A stretch of 64,000 bases of DNA, from assembly GCA_021292105.1 (NCBI GenBank), contig CM037865.1, positions 73,672,128-73,736,127 on the forward strand, given 5' to 3'. The DNA comes from Anadara kagoshimensis. Taxonomy: Eukaryota > Mollusca > Bivalvia > Arcoida > Arcidae. Of this stretch, positions 47,753-58,271 are shown piece by piece (position 1 is the stretch's first letter; each line of letters starts with the position of its first letter). The position numbers and the translations under genes were made by a program. Under the pieces are notes generated by a model, which was not told the DNA's origin, did not search any database, and saw nothing but the letters and a program-made list of their open reading frames with translations.

Positions 47753-48256
47753 ATTTGTAAAAATGTCTACTGCACTTGTCTAGACTATTGTAAATAATCC
47801 TCAGAATATAATCCAATATATACGCAGTCATTATTCTCCACCCTGCATATATTTCCTTCAATTACAGTGGATATATATCCATCAATTACAGGTTATGCTC
47901 TTATACTTAACAGATTTATAGTTCTATAGAACAAAGTCAGTAAAAAGTACATTTTATGTATAATAGGGTTTTAAGTACAGTCATGTGACCTGTTTGACTT
48001 CAGGATTTCTGGGTATGGGAACGATTGGGATTACAGTACTCTGCCAACACAGGCTCTTTTGAACACTGATATTGTAAATAACATTTTGATAAAGAACTAC
48101 TTGGAAGATGGAAGAATAAACAATGCATTCTTATTCAGTATTCGGACACCTAACTAAAATAATTTTTTTTCAAAACTGCATTTTTCAGTTCACACATCAG
48201 TATAGGGTATAGAAATAAATTACATGTGTCACAGAAGATATGCATTCCATATATTG

Positions 48257-48274
48257 CCCCCCCCCCCCCCCCCC
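48257..48274. repeat. Poly-C tract
   Basis: 18 consecutive C followed by TCTCG. In intron 20. Confidence 0.9.
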
Positions 48275-48382
48275 TCTCGTATATTAACTTTTGTCTGGGA
48301 TTAAATCTAGAAAATCTATCTATAAATACATTTTTACACAGTAAATGATATATTGTAACACTTTATCCTTTGATATAACAAT

Positions 48383-48661
48383 GGTTGCTTCATCAGGCCA
48401 TAGGTTTGAACCCTGGGTGGGGTCTGACCAAGGTAGTGACCGTCTTTTTGCCAAGCAGTCTGCATTTAGAAATGGAAGTCACTGGGTCCTTGGGAACAGA
48501 CCTTAACAACCGATGTCCTGTGTCATGGCAGGCATCTCCCTGGACATTACCCTGAGAGCACTGCAAAGGTTAAAGTTTCTGCCATTTCAGCTATAGCTAG
48601 TAATGTCTTGATATAAGTGAAACATCTTTACTAGGACATAAAACCCCATTTAATCAATTAA
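48383..48661 (+). mobile_element. tRNA-SINE, 5' damaged
   Basis: B-box-like TAGGTTTGAACCCTGG, then GGGTCTGACCAAGGTAGTG, GCCAAGCAGTCTGCATTTAG, CTGCAAAGGTTAAAG, tail ACTAGGACATAAAACCCC. Same family as 30,991 and 44,260; the A-box region is degraded. Confidence 0.72.
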
Positions 48662-48764
48662 CAATCCTTTGACATAATGGAATTGTTTGTTCTTTGACAT
48701 TCTAAGGGGAATCACTTCATACTCAAACAAGGTTTTTATTAAATGATGAGTCTTATAAGATTTT

Positions 48765-48855
48765 GGTTTCACAATTATGGTCTAATCACTACTGATGAGG
48801 AATCGTATTCCGAAACGGCCGTCTAATGCTGTAAAATTAAAAATGGTATAATATG
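48765..48855 (+). ncRNA. Hammerhead ribozyme motif with intact core
   Basis: CTGATGA (48,792-48,798), stem II GGAAT (48,799-48,803), loop CGT, ATTCC (48,807-48,811), GAAA (48,812-48,815), self-complementary stem III ACGGCCGT (48,815-48,822), predicted cleavage after C48,823 (GTC). Stem I can form partly between TCACTA before the core and TAATG after GTC. All invariant hammerhead core bases are present. The loop-less stem III is typical of hammerheads in Penelope-like elements and retrozymes, which work best as dimers. No element ORF is seen around it. In intron 20. Confidence 0.68.
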
Positions 48856-49521
48856 TAATAGACCTTATTTAACTGAATTTAGATTGAATTAATATCATTA
48901 TGAAATGGGTACATTGTAAATGCTCAGTTTAGTTATAACTATAAAGAAATAGGAATATTAAATATTGGAGTATACATGTACTTGTAGGTTAATTTCTTGA
49001 TTTGTCTGTCTTGGATTGATATCCCCTGGCTGTGATTAAGATGTTAATAATATAATTATAATAGGAAACACTTTTACAGCACATGTCTCTGAAGGCCTTA
49101 TAGATAGCTGTTATAAGGATCTTCTCTGTAATAAATGTACTTATTGTGGGTGTATTACTTAGGTATAAATCATTTAAATTAGAGGTTTGATAACACCCAT
49201 AATTTAACTTTCATGTGAGGAGCAGAAGAAATCTCTCCATCTATTTAAGTAATAAAATTCTTTACTTCACATTTATTTACCTGTAACTGATGGGAAGGTA
49301 ATAAGATTTCTGCTTAATGCACTATGAGATGAAGTAATGACTGAAATAAGATTGAAGACATTATTTATATGTAGACTGAACCTTGGTAATACCATGATAT
49401 AATTAATGCATGATTTATATTTATATTAAGTTAAATTGCACATTTTTTTATATTTTATTATATTTCTTTTAACTTTTAGATAATGTATTATAATGTATGA
49501 TATATATACATAATTTTGTTG

Positions 49522-49543
49522 ATATATATATATATATATATAT
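49522..49543. repeat. TA microsatellite
   Basis: GATATATATA run about 50 bp upstream of exon 21. Confidence 0.85.
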
Positions 49544-49592
49544 TAACTAAAGTGTCTACATTTGTGTGTATAATTTATATTTTAACATTTAG

Positions 49593-49668
49593 AATTTTGA
49601 CGATGTCACTGGTTCAGTGGGAAATGTTACAAACAGATCAAATAGGGTGTTACCTTTTGAAAATATAG
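49593..49668 (+). CDS. Exon 21
   Basis: Acceptor TTTTAACATTTAG, donor GTAAGT. 25 codons (NFDDVTGSVGNVTNRSNR, VLPFENI) plus one base, phase 0 in and 1 out. Confidence 0.86.
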
Positions 49669-49820
49669 GTAAGTGTTACATAAACGAGCTTTAAAGGCAG
49701 GATTGATATGGAGATGGATAGGTAGGTAGATAGAAACATATATATCACACAAATATTTGGATATTTATCTTATATAGAAATTTTAGAAATTTTAAATTTT
49801 CTCTCACATTTCTACAATTA

Positions 49821-50007
49821 CAGTAAAACCCCGATTCATCGCCACCATTTGTTCAGTCAAATTTTGGCGTTATAAAGGGATTTGGCGATAAATTGAGGGA
49901 GACCCTTAAAGAAAAACATAAACAAAATGAATTTTGGTACTTCAAAAAAGAGTGGCGATAAGCGAGGTGGCAAAGTTATCGAGGGGCATTATAACGAGGT
50001 TTTACTG
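49821..50007. mobile_element. Short TA-flanked MITE
   Basis: CAGTAAAACCCCGATTCATC at the start and AACGAGGTTTTACTG at the end are inverted repeats. TA on each side (49,819-49,820 and 50,008-50,009). Internal GGCGATAAATTGAGG/GGCGATAAGCGAGG. 187 bp, no ORF; pogo/Tc1-mariner type by TA duplication (inference). In intron 21. Confidence 0.82.
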
Positions 50008-50657
50008 TACTGATATATTCTTACACAATTCTACAATTTTGCTATTTAATTTGTATGTTTATACATTCTCACATGTTCTTACCAGGTTTTTACCTATCCT
50101 TTGATATTTAAGATAATTAATATATTAACGCACAATATTTTGCTATTTAACTTGTATATTTCTACATTTTCACATGTTTTTACCAATCCTTTGATATTTA
50201 CGATAATTTATATATTAACGTACACAAAAAATGTCTTTAACTATTGAATAAAGAAAGATAATTGCTGGCACACATGATATATGTATCACTGCACTGTAAG
50301 GTGTATTTGTTAGTGTTCTATAGAAATGTGAGAAATATCACCTATCTCTTGAATAGAAAGAGGATGTCTGTCGGTATATCCTGTTTAGACCTTGATTTCA
50401 TTGATTTAAAAAGTATGCAAGCTAAGTGAATGAAGAGATATAAAAAAACATTTTATTATCTTTTTGTAAACTTGCTTACCAAGTTTAAACATTGGTTTGT
50501 AGCAATAAATTCAGAAAGCATGCAATTGCAGTCTATATAACTTTAGAAAAATACTACAGTTATTTTTATTTTTTGTGTGTGATTTTGTAAACTTGTTTGG
50601 GAAATTTATAGTTGGAGTAAAGAATACAAGTGTAATTTGATCTTTATTACTTAACAG

Positions 50658-50776
50658 AATTGAATACAGAAACAGATATACAGAAGAATTATTGCAACAA
50701 CAAATCACTTGATAAGAGTCATGATGTTTCTGCTACAAGTGTTACAAGTGAATTGGCACACCAGCTAGAAAAATTG
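50658..50776 (+). CDS. Exon 22
   Basis: Acceptor TATTACTTAACAG, donor GTAAGG. AA completes Glu, then 39 codons (LNTETDIQKNYCNNKSLD ... TSELAHQLEKL), phase 0 at the end. The opposite-strand frame at 50,511-50,708 is a shadow. Confidence 0.9.
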
Positions 50777-52230
50777 GTAAGGATTTAGGACATTAAGGGA
50801 AAATTCTAAAATAAAATGCTTAGATGCAAAATTAAAATTAGTTTAGTGATAAGAAAATGAGTACCATGTCTTTATGTTTGAATATGTATAGGAAGTTAGT
50901 TAAATCCAAAGGGTTGCAAATTTGCTTATCACAAAGTATTTTGAAGTCAGAAAAAAACCAAAACAATTCAAACCCCTTTAAATCAACAAAATTTGCCTGA
51001 ACAAATTTTGTTGATTAATTGAGGTTTTCTGTATTTTTCACCCACTTGTAATAATTATACCCTTGAGCAGTTGTTTGTTATTATTCCTTGTGACAAAAAC
51101 CTTCCACCATTCTTACATAGAGCATCTAGTGTTTCACAAACTATTTTATTCTTGTCAAAGAGTTAAACAGTAGAAAGACAAACATTTAAATGTAAGTTAC
51201 TAGATATCTACATCTATTAAATGAACACTGATTAAGTGCCAATCCCAGGTCCTTTTGTGATTTGGATCAATAAAGTGGTATTTAGGCAATATTCTAGTGT
51301 CTAGGTCCTTGATTGTTTATAATGTCAGTGATTGGTAATTTGATTTGTTCTGTTAATGTAAAACAAATCCAATTTTAAACTCTTAATGGTTTTATGGGGA
51401 ATCGGATAACTGGAATTGACAATACATGTACATATATCAACATATACCAGAATATTAGGAATTTTTGTCAGTAGTGTGTAACAGTATATTGTAACTCTGA
51501 AGTGATTCCTTCTGAGATTAGATAAATGTGCAACTGCAACTTTGATGTCTAAACCTTACAAAAATACTTGATCCACACGAATGTTTTTCCAAATTTATAG
51601 GTTTCATTAGATATGGGAATGTTTTAAGTCAAACTTGCCTAAAGGCCATTGGATCTTTTGACATGACACAGTATGTGTCTGTGCAACATCTTCTCTGAAA
51701 CTACTGGACCATTAAGTTGTACAAAAGAGACTGATGCTTTTCCCCATTTGATTGTCCAAAGGCTGATGCCTTTTTCCTCCTACATGGTGATATAAAATCT
51801 TGGCACAAGCTATTTCTTGAGTTCTCTGTTTCCTTCCAGTCCGTCCCTAGCTTCTTTATTCCTTTCTGGACTGCCTTGTAACATGTTAATATTGGTCTCA
51901 TCTTCATTTTATTATTAGCAATATATGCTTCGCATAGAAAATAATTGATAAATCCCAAGATGTTAGCGTGCAATAAATATCGATATTTGCACACTAACTT
52001 TGTTTCAGTCCGAGGTTTCCCAAATAAATTTTTTCATATTGCTCGCTTTGTCACATGACGCTGTTGTTTATGATGTCATATGATTGTTGTTGAGGTCATC
52101 GCTGTGTTGTTGTCATATTGCACTAGTTCTTATATCAATTTACAAGAACTTGTGTGATATTTATGTATTGTACGACAAAATGGTATTTCAGCTGAAATAC
52201 TTGACGAAAGTAAACCAAATTTATTTTGCT
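50777..52230. other. Intron 22, first part
   Basis: No clear repeat. A 97-codon minus frame (51,701-51,994; KMRPILTCYKAVQKGIKK) has a protein-like look but no recognised family or splice context. Confidence 0.35.
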
Positions 52231-52241
52231 ATATAATAAAA

Positions 52242-52361
52242 GGGTTATTGAACTGATATTGTGAAATATTGTCCCTCGTTGACTCAAAATTTGCACTTGC
52301 AAGCTCGTGCAAATGTCGAGTCAACTCGGGACAATATTTCACAATATCAGTTCAATAACCC
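52242..52361. mobile_element. Foldback MITE (60-bp arms)
   Basis: GGGTTATTGAACTGATATTG... is matched by its inverse at the other end. The outer 34 bases are perfectly complementary and the inner 25 nearly so, with almost no loop. A TATAATA direct repeat lies at 52,232-52,238 and 52,362-52,368. In the transcript it would form a long hairpin. Same-strand intron 22. Confidence 0.85.
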
Positions 52362-52915
52362 TATAATACTGTTGTTGTGTCTTAACAAACAATGACACCA
52401 ATCCTCTGTCTTCTGTATTAATTCCATTAAGACACAGGTGTTTAGATTGGTCTTCATCTTGAGGTTAATCCTTTATCCATTATTATTTCCAATATTCCTA
52501 AATCAAGCTGTATGAATTTTTTAAAAGGGATTATGTAGAACTCTCTTTAACTCACCTAGATTAATCCACACACATTATATATAATATAAAGATGAACTAT
52601 TCTGTAAAACCTGGAAATGTTTGTGTTCCTATCTATTTATGTTGGATCAAAAGAGTATCAAGAACAAGAGAAATAATAGTATTTATAATATTTTAATTCA
52701 TTAAGATTTACATTTGCATTGACTTTTGCAGTATTAACAATATGGAAATAAAACCACATAAGATAGTGATAATGTCACTGCTTTTTATGATGATCCAGAT
52801 TTCAGACAACTTTCATGAAAACTAACTGACATTTTTAACAGATTCATATATATACATATATATTTAAGTGTGAAAAGTGAATTATAATATGATATTGTTT
52901 TGTCTGTTTGTGTAG

Positions 52916-53020
52916 ACGTTGGATGATAAATCTATAGAATCTGAGGGTAGTGGTGATATGACAGAAACCACCATGAAGAAAACATTTCTAAGTCTTAGTC
53001 AGATGAACAAAGTTAGACAG
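52916..53020 (+). CDS. Exon 23
   Basis: Acceptor TTTGTGTAG, donor GTAAGT. 35 codons (TLDDKSIESEGSGDMTETTM, then KKTFLSLSQMNKVRQ), phase 0 at both ends. Confidence 0.9.
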
Positions 53021-56000
53021 GTAAGTCTATATCAATTATTTTGTTTTAAAAAAAAAACAATGTCACACAGGACTACTGATGATCATGGAAAATCAAACCA
53101 ATCTTTAAAAAATACCAGGTATTATTGTGTAGTAAAAATTTTTGAAGTGTACTTTCTATATGTGAAGTAAAACTACTATAATGATTATCCTGTATTCCTG
53201 TAGTAGTTATTTAAAGTATCATCAGTTCACGCACAAAAATAGAGCATCTTGACAAAGTATTAATATCATTTGATTTTCTCAGAAAATGACCAACTTCATA
53301 TAGACAAGAAAGTCAATGAACATTTCTTACCAACAGTGGTTAATTAACAAAAAAGCTTAGTGTGAAGCAGAAATTACGGTAGCCCAACTTTCCCACTTTA
53401 AAACAAACCAATGAATGATAAGCAATAGACCAATGGCTGGTATATTCTCTAGAAGCATATTTAGCAGAACTTTTGGCATGTTTGCACAAAACGATGAAGA
53501 GTTTTTGTCATCCCCAATGTAATTAATCTTTTTGGTGAGTTTCTTGAAGGACTGGCATGTCAGATAAATTATGCTGTTATAAATGTAATCTAGCTTAGGT
53601 TAATTCTCAGCAGATCCTTAAAGCCACTGCACAAGTACTTAATTTAAGTATGATAGAAAGCATGGCATTTGGCAGTGTTTTTCTATATTTTGGTTTTGCA
53701 ACATTCAAGTTATATTTTTCATATTTTGTTTTAGTTTTCTTTGGCTATAAAATAATTACTATAATATCATATACAGATGATGAATCGAAGTTACTTAACA
53801 TGCATGATTATTGCAACCAGGATATATACAATTTTTATGTCAAAATAATTTTATGTTGGAATTTTTATCTGTAAGGATGTATCTAAAGTAAATAAGTGTT
53901 TGTGTAGGTGTTCCTATCATTACAGATTTCTTTTCATCTCTTAGTGTACATAATGAAGGCAAATTTACAGTATTACTTTTCTTGTTTAGATAATCTTTAC
54001 AATCTGTACTTTTGAGACAAGTAGACTGAAATTGTTACATAACAAATTACTGCATCATCTACTTGATCAAAACCAACATGAATAACATTTAAGAAAAATC
54101 TTAAATCATATTAGACATTAGAAATCTGACCTGTGTAAACTTTGTATTTCCAAGAAAGATTGGTGGGCATGATTATGGTTCGAACAGGTGATTTTTATGT
54201 GCTTGTTTAAAAAACAGGTTGTATTATGTTCTGATGTTAGACTTTTGTATTCTAAGCACTAAAGACCCAGATCTTTAATGGATTTAAATAAAAAAAACTT
54301 TACATCTTCATGAGTAAAATATGTTGCACAAGTTTAAATTTGAGACATGTTTGATGATTTCCTTGAGTTATTCCCCTTTGACTGAGAGATCTTTAAAAAA
54401 ATTGAATAATTATAGACAAAATTTAATGTAAAACATATACCATAAACACAATCAATTTCTGTCTTCAATATTTCTGAAAATGATAATTCTTTTTAGTTTG
54501 AGAGGTAGATCAAAGGTCAAGGTCATAATCTTAATTAAAGTAAGGGGGGGTTTCTAGTTTAAATAGCTTTAATGTTTTGTCACCAATCTCTCGGCAGTTA
54601 CAGAAATAGAAGGTCAAGAACCCTTAGAATAGAAAATAAAAAGCCTATGTAAAAAGAAAAAAAAATTAACTTGAGCAGTTCAAAATGGTTTTTAAATTTC
54701 TACAAACCAACTTTTTAAGATGTAGCTGCATGGATAAATCAAGTAATACATATACTGCTTCTCTGTCTGATGTCTGATGTCTGTTAACCTTGTCATTTGA
54801 AGTGAACTCTTTGCAGTGGTTTCAATCCAAAAATAAAATATTATGTCATAAATTTCATTCTACTGGGTATTTCATGTGAATACATGTCCATCTTGTCAGC
54901 GAAGATGAAATCTTGTATTTCAACTCGAAAATAGATTATTATATTATGAATTTTATCATATTATGAACTTTTTTGTCCCATTTTCAGTCTTTTTTCCCAT
55001 TTCAGTATGTTTAAAGGTGACAGTTAATCACATTCAATTAACAATTCTCAGCAAAGACAAAATCTTATATTTCAATTCAAAATAGATTTTTATTGTATAA
55101 GTATTATGGATTTGATTCCATTTAGAGGTTATGTTAAAATCAAATTCAATTAACAAGTTGATCAGAAGATAAATTAAAAGTCAGAAGCCTTTTTGGCCAA
55201 TTTAAAGGATAAAAATTAATGAGAGAAACAGCTAGGTAAATCAAGTACTGGTACCCATCTGTATCAAGTCTGTTAACCTTGTCATTTGAAGTGAACTCTT
55301 TGCATTCGTTTAAATCCAAAAATAAAATATTATGTCATAAATTACATTCTACTGGGTATTTTCAATCTGAATACATGTCCTTCTTGTCAGTGAAGACAAA
55401 ATCTTGTATTTCAACTCAAAATAGATTATTATATTATGAATTTTATCATATTATGAACTTTATCCCATTTAGGCATGTTTAAAGGTGATAGTTAATCACA
55501 TTCAATTACCAATTTGATCAGAGGATAGTATAACTATGATAATGATCAGGCTAAAACAATTATTTCCAGTTAATGACTCTGGCAATATGATATCTACATC
55601 TACGGTTGGTGAGAAATTAGCTAGCTGTGAAGATGAGTTACCAGTATATATTTGTTCTGCTGTAATCTGTTCTTAATTCTATTTGTTTTAAATCATTTCT
55701 GTACACCTACTAATTTTTACCTGTGTAACAAGTACCAGTAGTTATTCAATAGACATTTAAAATGTATTTAGATTTCCACCCTTTGAGGATTTCTTTCAGA
55801 TTTAAATTTTGAACTTTCTGATCCCTATTATGTCTTGTTTTATAACAAGTCTTGAGAAGAAGGAAGTACATATTAGTGTGACAGTAACGATTACTCTATA
55901 TATTTGTGCCTGTCTGCAGTGTAAAAACTGATTCCGTAGTGACTGGGGATTTATTTGTGTGTCTATTAATGATTTATATGGATTTTCCTGTGTCTATGCA

Positions 56001-56967
56001 GTCTTAGAGTACACATGGTAAAGTATTTTATGATTTATGTCTAAATTCTAATGTTTCAGAACTGCTGATTGCACTCTTAAATTTTTGTGATATAGTTGTA
56101 AATTTGTTTGATCTTCAAGGGCCAAGCAAATGAGGAATGAAAGATGTTGTGCATGTCTTCTGATATCAGTGCATGTGTTTAATTTTATGTTTTTGTACTT
56201 GAAAAACTTTTGAGATACTGAGATTTATGGTATTGAATTGATACTTAAAGTTCAAATATTTTAAGTTAGTTTCATTTTTAAGGAAATTATTGGAAGGGGG
56301 TTGTATATATTGGTACTGTCTGTTGTTTGATATACTATATCATATTTATTTACACTTATATTTTTGGTGCATGTTTTGTTGCTTCAAAATCTGTTAAAAA
56401 TACTGATAGTTTCCTTGATTTTTGTGGGTTTACACCAAAACATATGCATATAATGTCCAGTGTATTATGCCATTTAATTATCCTAGAATAAATATTGACC
56501 TAAACTAGTCTATCGGGTCAGAAAGACCTCAATTAGATAAAACTTAGTGAAGGGAAATGAAGCTTGAAATTAGAAAAATCGTTAGTGACCACACCATGAA
56601 ATGTAGATGATGACCACTTAATTAAATTCCAGTTTTTCAGCAAGTTAATCCAAGTAAGAATTTTATGTTCTCAATCTGTTGTCAGATGTTGGTCTTAAAA
56701 GGGGTCATGGGGCCATTGACCATTTCGAAAACACGACAGGGGAGATAACACCTATGAACGAAAACGAGGCTTGGGGGGGCAAGCTACATCCGTCCAGTAT
56801 AGTTGCAGTGTAGAATATGACGATTGAAACGGAGAAAAAAAGACTTTTGTTGTACCCCAGGTTGTACAAAAGTCTTAAGTATATCACAATCTTCACAATT
56901 TATAATCCAAAAATATTTGTCAAAGAGTTTTGATTATTAAAGCATTTATTTGATGTATTTATTACAG
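53021..56967. other. Intron 23
   Basis: AT-rich. Holds a direct duplication (54,778-55,060 and 55,266-55,520: GTTAACCTTGTCATTTGAAG ... TTAAAGGTGAYAGTTAATC). A short open stretch at 55,571-55,678 is out of phase with exon 23. Nothing else recognised. Confidence 0.5.
54778..55520. repeat. Direct duplication of about 250 bp, 490 bp apart
   Basis: Both copies contain AAATATTATGTCATAAATT, CTACTGGGTATTT and AATAGATTATTATATTATG in the same order, with modest divergence. No coding. Confidence 0.75.
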
Positions 56968-57054
56968 GCGAAAATCATGTCAAAATTACTGGACAGTAGA
57001 TATCAAGAAATGAATTTCATCTTCTATAGAATTACTATAACATTTAGTGCATAA
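56968..57054 (+). CDS. Exon 24: last coding exon with stop
   Basis: Acceptor TATTTATTACAG, phase 0. 28 codons (AKIMSKLLDSRYQEMNFIF, YRITITFSA) and TAA at 57,052-57,054. The first half reads as a helix continuing MNKVRQ of exon 23. The last residues are hydrophobic but too few for a membrane anchor. An alternative last exon beyond the window cannot be excluded. Confidence 0.8.
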   Translation, partial: AKIMSKLLDSRYQEMNFIFYRITITFSA

Positions 57055-57141
57055 TTTATCTTTTTTCTATTTTTGAATAACGTCCAATTTCAATTTTTTA
57101 TCTGTGATGTAATTCTTAATCTGGTTATATTTAAATAATCA

Positions 57142-57399
57142 GGCCCCGGTTTCACTATCATTCCTTAGCTAAGATTTTCCTTAACTTAAACCTTGCAAAA
57201 TTTCAAATCTTTATAATTTTGTTAATTTTGAAGATATGGAGGAATTTAATGTGTCATTTGTAAGATCACCTCTAGAATAAAACATTTGCATTTAGTTTTG
57301 ATAAAAATTCACCAGTTGTTTCAAAAAAGAGATTAACAAAATTTGCTAAATTTAAGTTAAGGAAAATCTTAGCTAAGGAATGATTGTGAAACCGGGGCC
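57142..57399. mobile_element. MITE with 49-bp inverted repeats in the 3' region
   Basis: GGCCCCGGTTTCACTATC ... CTTAACTTAAA is matched by TTTAAGTTAAGGAAAATC ... GTGAAACCGGGGCC with one mismatch in 49 bases. It starts 88 bp after the stop codon. It contains the first AATAAA after the stop (57,276-57,281). Confidence 0.88.
57276..57281 (+). terminator. Candidate polyadenylation signal AATAAA
   Basis: First canonical hexamer after the TAA at 57,052, inside the MITE loop. Another AATAAA is at 57,492-57,497. Use of either is not provable here. Confidence 0.4.
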
Positions 57400-58171
57400 A
57401 GTTTTGTTTTCCTTATATCTGTGTATGGCTAATGTAAAATTTAATATTTTATAATGTATTAAAATCAGTTTGGCAGTCTTTTTTAAGGTAAAATAAACAA
57501 AATTTTTCGAAAGAATGAAACTTTACTCTAAAAATCTTCATATTTAATTTGATCAACGCCCGTGACGTTTAATAGAGTCTTTAAAGTATTCTGTGTTCAA
57601 CGTTGCTGATTATATATACCACATTTCTTCTTCCTTATTTAACTTTTTTTTTTTCATTTTAAGAGGTTCTGAATATATTAAACAAATTTAAACCGCACAA
57701 ACATTTTTAACTGTTCATTTTGAAAATTTTATATTTTGATTATTTTTTATTATCATAATTTCATTCTGTAAATATTTCTCGAAGTCAGAACTTCTGTAAT
57801 AGAAAATTACTGGAACCGAGAATCTTTATTTCAAAAGTGATAGTTTTGACTTGTACGAAAGTGTATATTACATATTTTTACCCACAGGTAAAGGTTGCTA
57901 ATTAATGTTGATAATCTGCATACCTTATCAACAGACGCGGTAACTTATTGATAACGGAAGCAAATTCCAAATTCCCATTGGATCAGATGATAGTATATTA
58001 TACGTGGAAAATGTACCTACATGGTGTTAATCTCATTAACAGATTAATTAATTACCTTGATTTATGATGAATATTATGATTCTGAATTACTAGTACCCAC
58101 ACTAGTTTTGAAACTGCCGTGAATTAATACTTCTAATTTCATGACTTCGTATAGTTAATGACTGTGTATTC

Positions 58172-58174
58172 AAA

Positions 58175-58221
<47 letters not shown>

Positions 58222-58271
58222 AAATAAATAAATTCATTCATTCATTCATTCATTCATTCATTCATTCATTC
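58172..58271. repeat. Compound tetranucleotide microsatellite
   Basis: AAAT repeats (about 58,172-58,230) pass directly into ATTC repeats (58,232-58,271). Confidence 0.92.

Larger units (their letters stand above)
1..57399 (+). other. Gene span: large coiled-coil protein, 24 coding exons seen, 5' end outside the window
   Basis: All 24 exons listed below chain with consistent phases (0, 1 or 2 carried across each intron) and standard GT...AG borders, giving about 1,169 codons ending in TAA at 57,052-57,054. Parts in order: coiled coil 1 (about residues 1-195), Ser/Asp-rich acidic linker (196-314), coiled coil 2 (315-577), short Cys-rich piece, then a long Ser/Thr/Asp/Asn-rich tail (about 610-1,169). 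No signal peptide, enzyme motif or membrane helix is visible. The first 50 residues (heptads around NRKL and GKLQ) weakly resemble the first coiled coil of KASH5/LRMP-type proteins. That similarity could be generic coiled-coil character, and the KASH membrane tail expected of that family is not found. The start codon, promoter and any N-terminal domain lie before base 1. The gene is bloated by mobile elements and satellites in introns 5, 8, 12, 18 and 20. Confidence 0.85.

Noticed and set aside
51701-51994. 97-codon minus-strand open frame
   Set aside because: Protein-like composition but unrecognised, isolated within intron 22, and antisense to the gene. Not enough to call.
55571-55678. Alternative last exon (VNDSGNMISTSTVGEKL ... 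ending TAA)
   Set aside because: Acceptor TTATTTCCAG and composition are attractive, but it needs phase 1 input while exon 23 ends in phase 0. In phase 0 it stops at once.
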